NCBI RefSeq assembly: GCF_003236295.1
Contig: NZ_POTW01000054.1
Location: 1 to 46,077 of the forward strand
Source of the DNA: Jiangella anatolica
GTDB taxonomy: Bacteria > Actinomycetota > Actinomycetes > Jiangellales > Jiangellaceae
Direction: 5' to 3'
DNA length: 46,077 bases
In this document: one piece after another, positions 15,640 to 29,185 of the stretch
Position numbering within the stretch: position 1 is the stretch's first letter
How the letters are laid out: each line of letters opens with the position of its first letter
The notes under the pieces: generated by a model
What the model was told of the DNA's origin: nothing
The model's database searches: none
What the model saw: only the letters and a program-made list of their open reading frames with translations
Position numbers and translations under genes: made by a program

Positions 15640-18189
15640 TCACTCCGGCAGCGCGGCCAGCCCCAGCTCGGCGCCGTCGCCCAGCAGCGGGTGCCGCGGG
15701 ACGATGCGGACGGTGTAGCCGAACGCGCCGGTGCGGTCCAGCTGGACCTCGCCGTCGTACCGGTACCCGCCGTCGTCGAGCCGTTCGCTCAGCGACAGCG
15801 GGGTGACGGCCGGCTCGCGCAGGTGGTCGTCGTCGTCGACCGGGCCGTGCACGACCTGGACGGCGACGTCGTCGGGGGTGAGCGGGCCGAGCGTGACGAC
15901 CGCGTGCAGCCGCAGCGTCTGGCCGCGCTCGAACGTGTCGGCCGTCGTCGTCTCGACGTGGCCGACGCGGACCTGCGGCCAGGCGGCGCGGACCTGCTCC
16001 TTCCAGTCCGCCAGTGACACCGCGCCGTCGAAGTCGGAGTTCAGCGACCGGCTGGACGCCGCGGCCGGGGTGTAGAGCCGCTCGACGTAGTCGCGGACCA
16101 TGCGCGTGGCCTGCACCTTCGGCCCGAGCGCGGTGAGCGTGTGCCGGAGCTGATCGACCCAGCGGCGCGGGACGCCGGTCTCGTCGACGTCGTAGAAGCG
16201 GGGCGCGATCTCGTTCTCCAGCAGCTCGTAGAGCGCCGTCGCCTCCAGCTCGTCGCGGTAGGACGGGTCGTCGACGCCCTCGGCGGACGGGATGTCCCAG
16301 CCGTTGACGCCGTCGGACCACTCGTCCCACCAGCCGTCCCGGATGGACAGGTTCAGCCCGGCGTTCAGCGCCGCCTTCATGCCCGACGTGCCGCACGCCT
16401 CGTACGGGCGCAGCGGGTTGTTCAGCCACACGTCGCAGCCCGGGTAGAGGTCACGCGCCATGCCGATGCCGTAGTCGGGCAGGAACACGATGCGGTGCCG
16501 GATCTCCGGGTCGTCGGCGAAGCGGACCATCTCCTGGATCATCCGCTTGCCGCCGTCGTCGGCCGGGTGCGCCTTGCCGGCGATGACGAACTGCACGGGC
16601 CGCTCCGGGTGCAGCAGCAGCGCCTTGAGCCGGCCGGGGTCGCGCAGCATCAGCGTGAGCCGCTTGTACGAGGGCACCCGGCGGGCGAACCCGATGGTCA
16701 GCACGCCGGGGTCGAGGACGTCGTCGATCCAGCCCAGCTCGGCGTCGCCGGCGCCGCGGCCGTGCCAGGACGCGCGCAGCCGCTGCCGGGCGGACTCGAC
16801 CAGCCGGTCCCGCAGCGTCCGCTTCGTCGACCACAGGTCGGCGTCGGAGACGGACTCCGTCGCGGCCTTCCAGCCGCCGCCGGCGATCGCCTTCTCCTCC
16901 AGCCGCAGGATCTCCGGCGCCACCCACGTCGGCGCGTGCACGCCGTTGGTGATCGACCCGATCGGCACCTCGCGCTCGTCGAAGGACGGCCACAGCCCGG
17001 CGAACATGCCCCGGCTGACCTCGCCGTGCAGCGTGCTGACGCCGTTGGCGCGGGCGGCCAGCCGCAGCCCCATGACGGCCATGTTGAACACCGACGGGTC
17101 GCCGCCGGCGTAGTCCTCCGTGCCGAGCGCCAGGATCTGCTCGACCGGCAGGCCGGGGCTGGCGTTGTCGCCGCCGAAGTGCGACTCGACCAGGTCCAGG
17201 GGGAACCGGTCGATGCCGGCCGGCACCGGCGTGTGCGTCGTGAAGACGGTGCCGGCCCGGGTGAACTCCAGCGCCGCCTCGTACGTCAGCCCGCGCTCCT
17301 CGACCAGCTCGCGGATCCGCTCCAGGCCGAGGAACCCGGCGTGCCCCTCGTTGGTGTGGAACACCTCCGGCGCCGGCGTGCCGGTGATCCGGCAGTACGC
17401 GCGGACCGCCCGCACGCCGCCGACGCCGAGCAGCATCTCCTGCAGCAGCCGGTGCTCGCGGCTGCCGCCGTAGAGCCGGTCGGTGACGTCGCGCTCGGCC
17501 GGCCCGTTGTCGTCGATGGACGAGTCGAGCAGCAGCAGCGGCACCCGGCCGACCTGCGCGACCCAGATGGCCGCCGTCAGCACGCGTTTCCCCGGGAGGC
17601 CGACGGTGATCCGCGCGGGCGCGCCGTCGGACTCGCGCAGCCGCACCAGCGGCAGGTTGTCAGGGTCGACGACGGGGTAGCGCTCCTGCTGCCAGCCCTC
17701 GCGCGACAGCGACTGCACGAAGTACCCGTGCCGGTAGAGCAGCCCGACGCCGATGATCGGCACGCCGAGGTCGCTGGCCGCCTTGAGGTGGTCGCCGGCC
17801 AGGATGCCCAGGCCGCCGGAGTACTGCGGCAGCACGTGCGTGATGCCGAACTCGGGTGAGAAGTACGCGACGCCGCGCGGCGCGCTGCCGTCGTTGTCCT
17901 GGTACCAGCGCGACTCGGTCAGGTAGTGCTGCAGGTCGTCGCGGGTGGACTGGACCAGCCCCAGGAAGGCCGGGTCGGCGGCCAGCTCGGCCAGCCGCTC
18001 CGGACCCACCTCGCCGAGCAGCCGGACCGGGTCGTGGCCGACCTCGGCCCACAGCCGCGGGTCGACGGCGGCGAACAGCTCCTGGGTGGGCTGATGCCAC
18101 GACCACCGCAGGTTCGTGACGAGATCGCCGAGCGCGGCCAGCGGCTCGGGGAGGACGGTACGGACCATGAGTCGTCGGATCGCACGCAC
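15640..18189 (-). CDS. glgP: Alpha-glucan phosphorylase (GlgP, DUF3417-containing type)
   Basis: 849 aa. The N-terminal DUF3417 region (about 12-110, DLVTNLRWSWHQPTQELF) precedes the phosphorylase fold. The PLP lysine is K605 in ACGTSGMKAALNAG, a variant of the E-x-x-GTSNMK motif typical of this alpha-glucan phosphorylase subfamily. It releases glucose-1-phosphate from non-reducing ends of alpha-1,4-glucan (or maltodextrin) in the cytosol. The GTG start at 18189 gives MRAIRRLMVRTVLPEP, the usual actinobacterial N-terminus, so it is preferred to the ATG at 18168. In many actinobacteria this gene is followed by glgE; here the next genes are a secreted LVIVD protein and a DUF305 lipoprotein. Confidence 0.93.
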   Translation of the reverse strand: MRAIRRLMVRTVLPEPLAALGDLVTNLRWSWHQPTQELFAAVDPRLWAEVGHDPVRLLGEVGPERLAELAADPAFLGLVQSTRDDLQHYLTESRWYQDNDGSAPRGVAYFSPEFGITHVLPQYSGGLGILAGDHLKAASDLGVPIIGVGLLYRHGYFVQSLSREGWQQERYPVVDPDNLPLVRLRESDGAPARITVGLPGKRVLTAAIWVAQVGRVPLLLLDSSIDDNGPAERDVTDRLYGGSREHRLLQEMLLGVGGVRAVRAYCRITGTPAPEVFHTNEGHAGFLGLERIRELVEERGLTYEAALEFTRAGTVFTTHTPVPAGIDRFPLDLVESHFGGDNASPGLPVEQILALGTEDYAGGDPSVFNMAVMGLRLAARANGVSTLHGEVSRGMFAGLWPSFDEREVPIGSITNGVHAPTWVAPEILRLEEKAIAGGGWKAATESVSDADLWSTKRTLRDRLVESARQRLRASWHGRGAGDAELGWIDDVLDPGVLTIGFARRVPSYKRLTLMLRDPGRLKALLLHPERPVQFVIAGKAHPADDGGKRMIQEMVRFADDPEIRHRIVFLPDYGIGMARDLYPGCDVWLNNPLRPYEACGTSGMKAALNAGLNLSIRDGWWDEWSDGVNGWDIPSAEGVDDPSYRDELEATALYELLENEIAPRFYDVDETGVPRRWVDQLRHTLTALGPKVQATRMVRDYVERLYTPAAASSRSLNSDFDGAVSLADWKEQVRAAWPQVRVGHVETTTADTFERGQTLRLHAVVTLGPLTPDDVAVQVVHGPVDDDDHLREPAVTPLSLSERLDDGGYRYDGEVQLDRTGAFGYTVRIVPRHPLLGDGAELGLAALPE

Positions 18190-18234
18190 GGTCCAACGCT
18201 AATGCCTGACTGTTACGCGAGCCTTACCGGCGGA

Positions 18235-18268
18235 CGAGCGGACGGCGACCAAGGCCGCCGTCCGCTCG
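18235..18268 (-). terminator. Hairpin downstream of LVIVD gene
   Basis: Arms 18235-18247 and 18256-18268 are perfectly complementary (13 bp, CGAGCGGACGGCG and its reverse complement) around an 8-nt loop, beginning 14 nt after the stop codon at 18282. It lies between LVIVD and glgP, which run in the same direction, so glgP likely has its own promoter in 18190-18234. Confidence 0.75.
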
Positions 18269-18281
18269 CTGCCGCAAGGCG

Positions 18282-19796
18282 TCAGTAGACGGGTTGCGTC
18301 TGGACGTTCAACTCGGAGTACCGAGTCCCCTTCGCCGGAGCCACCCGCGGGTCGCGCAGATCGAACACGTCGAAGCCGCGCTGGATCTCGTTGGAGTAGA
18401 TGAAGCCGTTGTAGTAGTACGTCGACCACGCTCCGGCGATCGACTGGCCGGTCCACGGACCCCGGTCGAACCAGGCGATCTCCGTCGGGTTGTGGGGGTC
18501 GGTGAAGTCGAACACCGAGATGCCGCCCTGGTACCAGGCCTGGACGAAGATGTCCTTGCCCGGCACCGGGATCAGCGAGCCGTTGTGCGCCACACAGTTC
18601 TCCGTGTTGGCCTGCTCGCGCGGGATCTTGTAGTACGACGCGAATTCCATCGACTCCCCGTCCCACGTGTAGATGGCGTTGGCGCCGCGGTTCGGGCCGA
18701 CGGTGGGGTTGCAGGTCGGGCCGCTGCCGCCGCCGAGCTCGTCGGTGAAGATGATCGACGTGCCGTCGTTGTTGAACGTCGCCGAGTGCCAGAACGCGAA
18801 GTTCGGGTCGCGGACCTGGTCGACGATCACCGGATTCAGCGGGTCAGTGATGTCCATCACGATGCCGTCACCCATGCACGCGCCGGCGGCCAGGCCGAGG
18901 TGCGGGTAGGCGGTGATGTCGTGGCAGCCGGCGGTGTTGCCGCCCTGGTTGGCGGCGTCGGGGAAGAGCACCGGCTCGGCCGCGACGTGCGCCGACGCGG
19001 GGTCGTCCAGCGGGACGTCGATGATCGAGATCTTGTCGTGCGGCGGCTGGCAGTCGGCCAGCCCCACGTTGGGCCCGTACGAGGAGACGTAGATGTACAC
19101 GCTCTCCTCGGCCGGCACCAGGGTGTGGGTGTGCGAACCGCACTTGGTCTCGACGGCAGCGACGTACCGCGGGTTGCGCACGTCGCTGATATCGAAGATC
19201 TTCATGCCTTCCCAGTAGTCCCGCCCGGCCGTGTCGCTGATGTTGGGCAGGTTCGTCGCGCTGCAGGACTCGTCGGTCCAGCGCGAGTCGGTGGAGAGGA
19301 AGAGCAGGTCGCCGTAGACGGTGATGTCATTCTGGGAGCCCGGGCAGAGCACCTGGGTCACCTGCACCGGCTTACGCGGGTTCGAGATGTCGTAGATCGT
19401 GAAGCCGTTGTAGTTGCCCGCGAAGGCGTACTTGCCCTGGAACGCGAGGTCGGAGTTGAGCGCGTTGGCGGGCGTGAACGGGCCCACCTTGGGCAGGTTC
19501 GACACGAGGCTCAGGTTGGGCGTGCCGGCCGTCTCACCCGGCTGCAGGATGCTGGCCGCCTCGGGCGCCTCGGTGATCTCGGCCAGCTCGGCCTCGGTGA
19601 GACAGTTCTCCTCGAAGTTGTCGCCCAAGCCCTCGACGGCCTCGGCGTTGGCGCACTCCTCGCTCGCGGTGGACTCGCGCAGGAGCTCGGCGTCGTCGGC
19701 GGCCGACGTGCCGATCGCTCCGAGGGCCAGACCGCTACTCACCAGGGCGGCAACGGCCAGACCCGCCGCCCTCCTTCTCCAACGATGTCCGATCAT
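18282..19796 (-). CDS. Secreted LVIVD-repeat protein
   Basis: 504 aa. Sec signal peptide at about 1-33 (RWRRRAAGLAVAALV..., cleavage after TSAAD). The mature part contains repeated beta-propeller-like segments of the LVIVD type: FTIYDISNPRKPVQVT, MKIFDISDVRNPRYVA, GIVMDITDPLNPVIV and GISVFDFTDPHNPTEI. The D-I-S/T-N/D-P core recurs and His-rich GSHTHTL and WHSATF are present. It is exported and probably soluble or wall-associated; no enzymatic role is known for this family. The ATG at 19796 is chosen because GGTGAGGT is ~8 nt upstream; the GTG at 19802 would be too close to that site. The gene is divergent from the DUF305 lipoprotein with a ~195-bp shared upstream region. Confidence 0.87.
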   Translation of the reverse strand: MIGHRWRRRAAGLAVAALVSSGLALGAIGTSAADDAELLRESTASEECANAEAVEGLGDNFEENCLTEAELAEITEAPEAASILQPGETAGTPNLSLVSNLPKVGPFTPANALNSDLAFQGKYAFAGNYNGFTIYDISNPRKPVQVTQVLCPGSQNDITVYGDLLFLSTDSRWTDESCSATNLPNISDTAGRDYWEGMKIFDISDVRNPRYVAAVETKCGSHTHTLVPAEESVYIYVSSYGPNVGLADCQPPHDKISIIDVPLDDPASAHVAAEPVLFPDAANQGGNTAGCHDITAYPHLGLAAGACMGDGIVMDITDPLNPVIVDQVRDPNFAFWHSATFNNDGTSIIFTDELGGGSGPTCNPTVGPNRGANAIYTWDGESMEFASYYKIPREQANTENCVAHNGSLIPVPGKDIFVQAWYQGGISVFDFTDPHNPTEIAWFDRGPWTGQSIAGAWSTYYYNGFIYSNEIQRGFDVFDLRDPRVAPAKGTRYSELNVQTQPVY

Positions 19797-19990
19797 GGGC
19801 ACACCTCACCGGGGCTAGAGAGGACCGAGCCGATCAAGGTCAAGGCGCACAATAACGAGAATCGACCAGATTGGCCATACTTTTGTCATATTCCCGCGAA
19901 ACATCGCCGTGTCCGTTTGATGACAGGCCTTCGACTCCGGGTGATTCGGCCGTACGCTGGGCCGATCCGCCCCGGCCACCAGGAGGAACG

Positions 19991-20662
19991 ATGCCGCGCG
20001 TGACCCACCGCACGACGGCGGCGGCCGCCACGGTCGCCCTGCTCGTCCTGGCCGGCTGCGGCGGCCACGACGACACCGGCCGCGGTGCCCCGGCCAGCAC
20101 GACGACGGCCACCTCGGACACGCGCGTCATCGAGCCCGGGCGGCCGGGCGAGACGGCGAACGTCATCGAGCCCGGCGAGGAGATCGAGATCGTCGAGGGC
20201 GGCTACAACGAGACCGACGTCCGCTTCGTCGAGCAGATGATCCCGCACCACCGGCAGGCCCTCGCGATGGCCGAGCTGGCGCCGGACCGCGCCCAGGACG
20301 AAAGGGTCCTGCTGGTCGCCGACCGCATCCTCGCCGGCCAGCGCCCGGAGATCGTCGCCCTGGAGGCCTGGCTCACCCAGCGCGACCTGCCGCTGCCGCC
20401 GTCGAACACCGAGCACGACCACGGCCTGCCCGGCATGATCACGCCGCTGCAGCTGGAGCAGCTGGGCAACGCCAGCGGCGCGGAGTTCGACGAGCTGTTC
20501 CTCACCTACATGAGCCAGCACCACGCCGGCGCGATCGAGATGGCCGACGCCGCCCTGGCCGGCGGCCTGGACCTGCTGGCGGTCGAGATGGCGACCGACG
20601 TGAGCGTCACCCAGGGCGTCGAGATCGACCGGATGCGGGAGATCCTCGACACGCTCCCATGA
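19991..20662 (+). CDS. DUF305 lipoprotein
   Basis: 223 aa. Lipobox LAGC with Cys23. Two copies of the DUF305 histidine motif are present, QMIPHHRQALAMAE and YMSQHHAGAIEMAD. They belong to a ferritin-like four-helix fold often linked to metal (copper) handling; that role is inferred from family context and not demonstrable here. The ATG at 19991 has AGGAGG immediately upstream at good spacing, which fixes the start. The stop TGA (20660-20662) is supplied by palindrome copy 3, exactly as for the gene ending at 1077 (both end CCA TGA). Divergent from the LVIVD gene. Confidence 0.9.
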   Translation: MPRVTHRTTAAAATVALLVLAGCGGHDDTGRGAPASTTTATSDTRVIEPGRPGETANVIEPGEEIEIVEGGYNETDVRFVEQMIPHHRQALAMAELAPDRAQDERVLLVADRILAGQRPEIVALEAWLTQRDLPLPPSNTEHDHGLPGMITPLQLEQLGNASGAEFDELFLTYMSQHHAGAIEMADAALAGGLDLLAVEMATDVSVTQGVEIDRMREILDTLP

Positions 20663-20713
20663 TCATCAACCTCTTGGGTCGCTATGACGACACAGAAGGT
20701 TGATGATCATGGG
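20656..20713. repeat. Palindromic element, copy 3
   Basis: Arms 20656-20672 and 20697-20713 are perfectly complementary (17 bp). The stem could continue after a 1-nt offset (CCTCT versus AGAAGG). The loop GGGTCGCTATGACGACAC resembles that of copy 1, in the same orientation. The right flank GCATCCACAGGGCGGG parallels CTATCCACAGATCGGG of copy 1. It overlaps the DUF305 stop codon and probably acts as its terminator. Confidence 0.9.
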
Positions 20714-21054
20714 CATCCACAGGGCGGGTTGAACGTTCCGGCGCAGCTATGAAGAATGGGACGAACCAGCCCATCGGGCGTCCGCCGGGCGCCTTCGCCG
20801 ACAGCGAACCATCACGTGCCGATGAACGTCGTCCTTGCAGGTCAGAGCACCCGAGCCCGGCAGCGTCGCCGGGGCCGGGACGTCCGGCCCGGCGCATCGC
20901 GGAAAGCGGTTGGACCACGCCACGAGCGGTTGCATAGCATTCGCCGGGCGAACCCCGCACCGCACTGTCCGCGACACCTGCGCGACACCGCTGTCGGCTG
21001 ACCCGGCTGATCCACGCACCACCCCCAAAGACATCGTCGTCACGAGAGGTCACC
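20714..21054. other. Upstream region of treS
   Basis: About 340 bp without a supported gene; short frames here lack ribosome-binding sites. In comparable actinobacterial clusters glgE precedes treS, but no trace of a GlgE reading frame is visible in any frame. The region presumably contains the treS promoter; no clear -35/-10 pair was identified. Confidence 0.5.
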
Positions 21055-21089
21055 GTGCGTAGCGCACTTACCATCGAATGGTGCCGGCC

Positions 21090-21093
<4 letters not shown>
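21055..21093 (+). CDS. Candidate 12-codon leader peptide coupled to treS
   Basis: GTG at 21055 follows GAGAGG with 5-nt spacing. It encodes [12 protein letters not shown] and ends at TGA 21091-21093, which overlaps the treS ATG (21090-21092) in the same ATGA arrangement used between real genes in this window. The treS start itself has no Shine-Dalgarno, so translation of this leader would explain how treS is initiated. It is seen in one sequence only; comparative conservation is untested. Confidence 0.45.
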
Positions 21094-22810
<1,717 letters not shown>

Positions 22811-22814
<4 letters not shown>

Positions 22815-24211
22815 CGCTCGACCAGAGGTTGTCCGAGGCCATCGCGCTGCTGCCGGAGTGGCTGCCGCACCAGCACTGGTTCACCGCCGCGTCGTCCCGG
22901 CCGCTGGGCGTCCGCCCCGTGGCCGCGACCCTGGTGCACGACGGCGAGCCGAGGGTGTGGCACCTGCTCGCCGAGGTCACCCACGACGACGGCGCCGACG
23001 TCTACCAGGTGCCGCTGTCGGTGCGCAACGAGCGTGCGGACCGGCTCGACCACGTCCACCTCGGCAGGGTCGCCGACGGCCACGTGTACGACGCGCTGCA
23101 CGACAAGGAGGCGACGGCGATCCTGCTGGACCACTTCGCCGACGACGCGCCGGACACCGGCGGGCTGCGCTTCCACGTCAAGCCCGACGTCAAGGTGCCC
23201 TACGGCGAGCCGTCGCTGGTGCTGCCCGGCGAGCACCACAACACCAGCCTGGCCTACGGCGACGCCGCGCTGCTCAAGGTGTTCCGCCGCGTCTACCCGG
23301 GCCTCAACCCCGACCTGGAGCTGAACGACGCGCTCGCCGACGCCGGCTGCACGCTGGTCGCGCCGCTGCTGGGCTGGGTCGACGGCGACTGGACCGACCC
23401 CACGAGCGGCGAGGTCGTCACCGGCGGCCTGGCGATGCTGCGCGGCTTCCTGACGACGGCGTCCGACGGCTGGGCGCTGGCCACGGCCAGCGTCCGCGAC
23501 CTCTACGCCGAGGGCGACCTGCACGCCGACGAGGTCGGCGGCGACTTCGCGGCCGAGTCGTACCGGCTGGGCATGGCGACGGCCCGGGTGCACGAGACGC
23601 TGGCCGAGGTGATGGGGACCGGCACCATGGCCCCGTCGGACCTGCGGGACATCGCCGACGCGATGAGCGGCCGGCTGGCCAACGCCGTCGCGCTCGTCCC
23701 GGAGCTGGAGCCGTTCGAGGCCGGGCTGCGGGTGCACTACGACGTGCTGCGCGAGCGGACCGAACCGGTCACCGTCCAGCGCATCCACGGCAGCTACCAC
23801 CTGGGGCAGGTGCTGCGCACCGTCCTGGGCTGGAAGCTGATCGACTTCGAGGGCGAGCTGCTGGCTCCGGTCGCCGAGCGCCGGGCCATGCACTCCCCCG
23901 TCCGCGACGTCGCGCAGATGCTCCGCTCGTTCGACTACGCGGCCCGGCACCTGCTGATCACCGACCACCCGCCGGAGGATCCCGCACACGACCAGCTGGT
24001 CTATCGCGCGCAGGAGTGGACGCAGCGCAACAGCGAGGCGTTCTGCAACGGCTACGCGTCGGCGTCGCAGCTGGACCCGCGCGACGAGCCGGAGCTGCTG
24101 GCCGCCTACGAGACCGACACCGCCGTCTACGAGGTGGTCTTCGAGGCCCGGCGGCGGCCGAGCTGGCTGCCCATCCCGCTGGCGGCGGTGGAGCGGCTCG
24201 CGGGCCGATAG
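22811..24211 (+). CDS. pep2: Maltokinase Pep2 (Mak)
   Basis: 466 aa. An N-terminal cap domain precedes a kinase part of aminoglycoside-phosphotransferase-like fold. The motif [15 protein letters not shown] is followed by KLIDFEGE and [22 protein letters not shown], the typical maltokinase signature. It phosphorylates maltose at C1 with ATP to give maltose-1-phosphate, the GlgE donor. Noteworthy: in APH-like kinases the catalytic Asp follows HG in this loop (HGD), and here the codon is AGC (Ser). The GTG start overlaps the treS stop (GTGA), indicating coupling. Nine bases separate its stop from glgB. Confidence 0.92.
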
Positions 24212-24220
24212 GCTCGACGG

Positions 24221-26095
24221 ATGATCGATGCGCACCGGCTGCTCGGCGAGGTCGACCTGCACCTTCTCGGCGAGGGACGGCACGAGCGGCTCTGGGAGGT
24301 GCTGGGCGCGCGCGTCGTCACCATCGACGACGTCGCGGGCACGGCGTTCACCGTCTGGGCGCCGAACGCGCGGCAGGTCCAGGTGGCCGGCGAGTTCAAC
24401 GGCTGGGACGGCGGCGGGCACACGATGACGCGGCTCGGCGGCGGCGTGTGGGGGTTGTTCGTACCGGGGGTCGGCGACGGCGCGCTGTACAAGTTCAAGG
24501 TTCACGGCGCCGACGGCCACTGGCGCGACAAGGCCGACCCGATGGCGTTCCGCACCGAGGTGCCGCCCGCGCAGGCGTCGATCGTGCACGAGTCCCGGTA
24601 CGAGTGGAACGACGAGGTGTGGCTGGCGCGCCGGCCGGGGTCGGCGCACGCGCACCCGATGTCGGTGTACGAGGTGCATCTCGGCTCGTGGCGGCGCGGC
24701 CGGTCCTACCGCGAGCTGGCCGCCGAGCTGGCTGAGTACGTCACCGAGATGGGGTTCACCCACGTCGAGTTCCTGCCGGTCGCCGAGCACCCGTTCGGCG
24801 GGTCGTGGGGCTACCAGGTGACGTCGTACTACGCGCCGACCGCCCGGTTCGGCCACCCCGACGACTTCAAGTTCCTCGTCGACACGCTGCACCAGGCCGG
24901 CATCGGCGTGCTGCTGGACTGGGTGCCGGCGCACTTCCCCCGCGACGACTGGGCGCTGGCCCGGTTCGACGGAACGCCCCTGTACGAGCACGCGGACCCG
25001 CGTCGCGGCGAGCATCCCGACTGGGGCACGTACGTGTTCGACTTCGGCCGCCCCGAGGTGCGCAACTTCCTCGTCGCCAACGCGCTGTACTGGCTGACCG
25101 AGTACCACATCGACGGCCTGCGGGTCGACGCCGTCGCGTCGATGCTGTACCTGGACTACTCGCGGGCCGACGGCGCCTGGCTGCCGAACGCGCACGGCGG
25201 CCGCGAGAACCTCGACGCGATCGCGTTCCTGCAGGAGACCAACGCGACGGCGTACCGGTCGGTGCCGGGCGTCGTCAGCGTCGCCGAGGAGTCCACCGCC
25301 TGGCCCGGCGTCACCCGTCCGACCCATCTCGGCGGCCTCGGGTTCGGGCTGAAGTGGAACATGGGCTGGATGCACGACTCACTGGCCTATCTGTCGCGCG
25401 ACCCGATCCACCGGCAGTACCACCACCATCAGCTGACGTTCTCGATGATGTACGCGTTCAGCGAGAACTTCGTGCTGCCGCTGTCCCACGACGAGGTCGT
25501 GCACGGGAAGGGCTCACTGCTGAGCAAGATGCCCGGCGACAGGTGGCAGCAGCTGGCCAACCTGCGCGCGTTCTACGCCTTCATGTGGGCGCATCCGGGC
25601 AAGCAGTTGCTCTTCATGGGCGGCGAGCTGGCGCAGGAGTCGGAGTGGGCCGAGGGCCGCGAGCTGGAGTGGTGGCTGCTGGAGCGTCCGGGGCACGCCG
25701 GCGTACAGCGACTGGTGACCGACCTCAACGCGCTGTACCGGACGTCGCCGGAGCTGTGGGCGCTGGACTCCGACCCGGCGGGCTTCGAGTGGATCGACGC
25801 CAACGACGCGACCGGCAACGTGTTCTCGTTCCTGCGCCACGGCCCCGACGGCGAGCTGCTCGTCTGCGTCGCGAACTTCAACGCGCTCCCGCACGAGGGC
25901 TACCGGCTGGGGCTGCCGCACGCCGGCCCGTGGACCGAGCTGCTCAACACCGACGCCTCCCTCTACGGCGGCTCCGACGTCGGCAACCTCGGCCAGGTGG
26001 TCGCCGTCGAGGAGCCCTGGCACGGCCGGCCCGCGTCGGTCCAGCTCCGCGTCCCGCCGCTCGGCACCCTCTGGCTCCGCCCGGCCACCCGCTGA
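24221..26095 (+). CDS. glgB: 1,4-alpha-glucan branching enzyme GlgB
   Basis: 624 aa, a short-form GlgB with a single N-terminal CBM48 (about 30-115) and the GH13 barrel. Catalytic residues are D303 ([18 protein letters not shown]), E356/E357 ([11 protein letters not shown]) and D424 ([12 protein letters not shown]). It creates alpha-1,6 branches on linear alpha-glucan in the cytosol. It is the third gene of treS-pep2-glgB; 9 bp follow the pep2 stop and no strong Shine-Dalgarno precedes the ATG, so it probably relies on ribosomes arriving from pep2. It is convergent with the S8 peptidase gene across a bidirectional hairpin. Confidence 0.95.
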   Translation: MIDAHRLLGEVDLHLLGEGRHERLWEVLGARVVTIDDVAGTAFTVWAPNARQVQVAGEFNGWDGGGHTMTRLGGGVWGLFVPGVGDGALYKFKVHGADGHWRDKADPMAFRTEVPPAQASIVHESRYEWNDEVWLARRPGSAHAHPMSVYEVHLGSWRRGRSYRELAAELAEYVTEMGFTHVEFLPVAEHPFGGSWGYQVTSYYAPTARFGHPDDFKFLVDTLHQAGIGVLLDWVPAHFPRDDWALARFDGTPLYEHADPRRGEHPDWGTYVFDFGRPEVRNFLVANALYWLTEYHIDGLRVDAVASMLYLDYSRADGAWLPNAHGGRENLDAIAFLQETNATAYRSVPGVVSVAEESTAWPGVTRPTHLGGLGFGLKWNMGWMHDSLAYLSRDPIHRQYHHHQLTFSMMYAFSENFVLPLSHDEVVHGKGSLLSKMPGDRWQQLANLRAFYAFMWAHPGKQLLFMGGELAQESEWAEGRELEWWLLERPGHAGVQRLVTDLNALYRTSPELWALDSDPAGFEWIDANDATGNVFSFLRHGPDGELLVCVANFNALPHEGYRLGLPHAGPWTELLNTDASLYGGSDVGNLGQVVAVEEPWHGRPASVQLRVPPLGTLWLRPATR

Positions 26096-26127
26096 GTCCC
26101 GCCGGACCCTGACCCCCGTCCCGCTGG

Positions 26128-26171
26128 GGCCGGGCGCCGCCACCCCGGGTGGGAGGCGACGGCGCCCGACC
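26128..26171. terminator. Bidirectional hairpin between glgB and S8 peptidase genes
   Basis: CGGGCGCCG (26131-26139) pairs with CGGCGCCCG (26160-26168), extendable by GG/CC past one mismatch. An inner stem CCACC/GGTGG (26140-26144/26148-26152) closes on a 3-nt loop. It sits in the 78-bp gap between two convergent genes, so it can serve both. Confidence 0.75.
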
Positions 26172-26173
26172 GG

Positions 26174-28924
<2,751 letters not shown>

Positions 28925-28959
28925 CGGCACTCCTCGTTCAGTCGTCAGGCATGACAACG

Positions 28960-28978
28960 CCCCGCCGATCGGGCGGGG
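28960..28978. promoter_or_regulatory. Hairpin in the leader of the S8 peptidase gene
   Basis: CCCCGCC (28960-28966) pairs with GGCGGGG (28972-28978) with a 5-nt loop GATCG, about 36 nt upstream of the S8 peptidase ATG. It could act as an mRNA-stabilising or attenuating structure; function is untested. Confidence 0.35.
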
Positions 28979-29016
28979 TTGACCCGTAACCTATGGCCGA
29001 TTTCGCCTCGATTGGA

Positions 29017-29034
29017 AGACTTGACGGCAAGTCT
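29017..29034. promoter_or_regulatory. Operator-like inverted repeat in divergent peptidase region
   Basis: AGACTTG (29017-29023) and CAAGTCT (29028-29034) form a perfect 7-bp inverted repeat with a 4-nt spacer, in the 261-bp region shared by the divergent S8 and M14 peptidase genes. The symmetry and central position suggest a protein-binding site that could co-regulate both genes. No regulator gene is adjacent. Confidence 0.4.
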
Positions 29035-29185
29035 GGCGGTTGAGTCACCGTGAATCGGGACAAACCACACGGGGACGCAAGCCGCGGATCGGGGCGATCT
29101 TGGTGCGCCGGAACCCTTGTCACCGCCCGCTCCGAGGCGACAGGATGACCACCACCTCGCCCACCCACACTCGAGGGGCCGCCTC

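Noticed and set aside
20749-21062. Short plus-strand frames upstream of treS as possible glgE remnant
   Set aside because: No GH13 or GlgE motif is visible in any frame, and translations are of mixed shadow-like composition.
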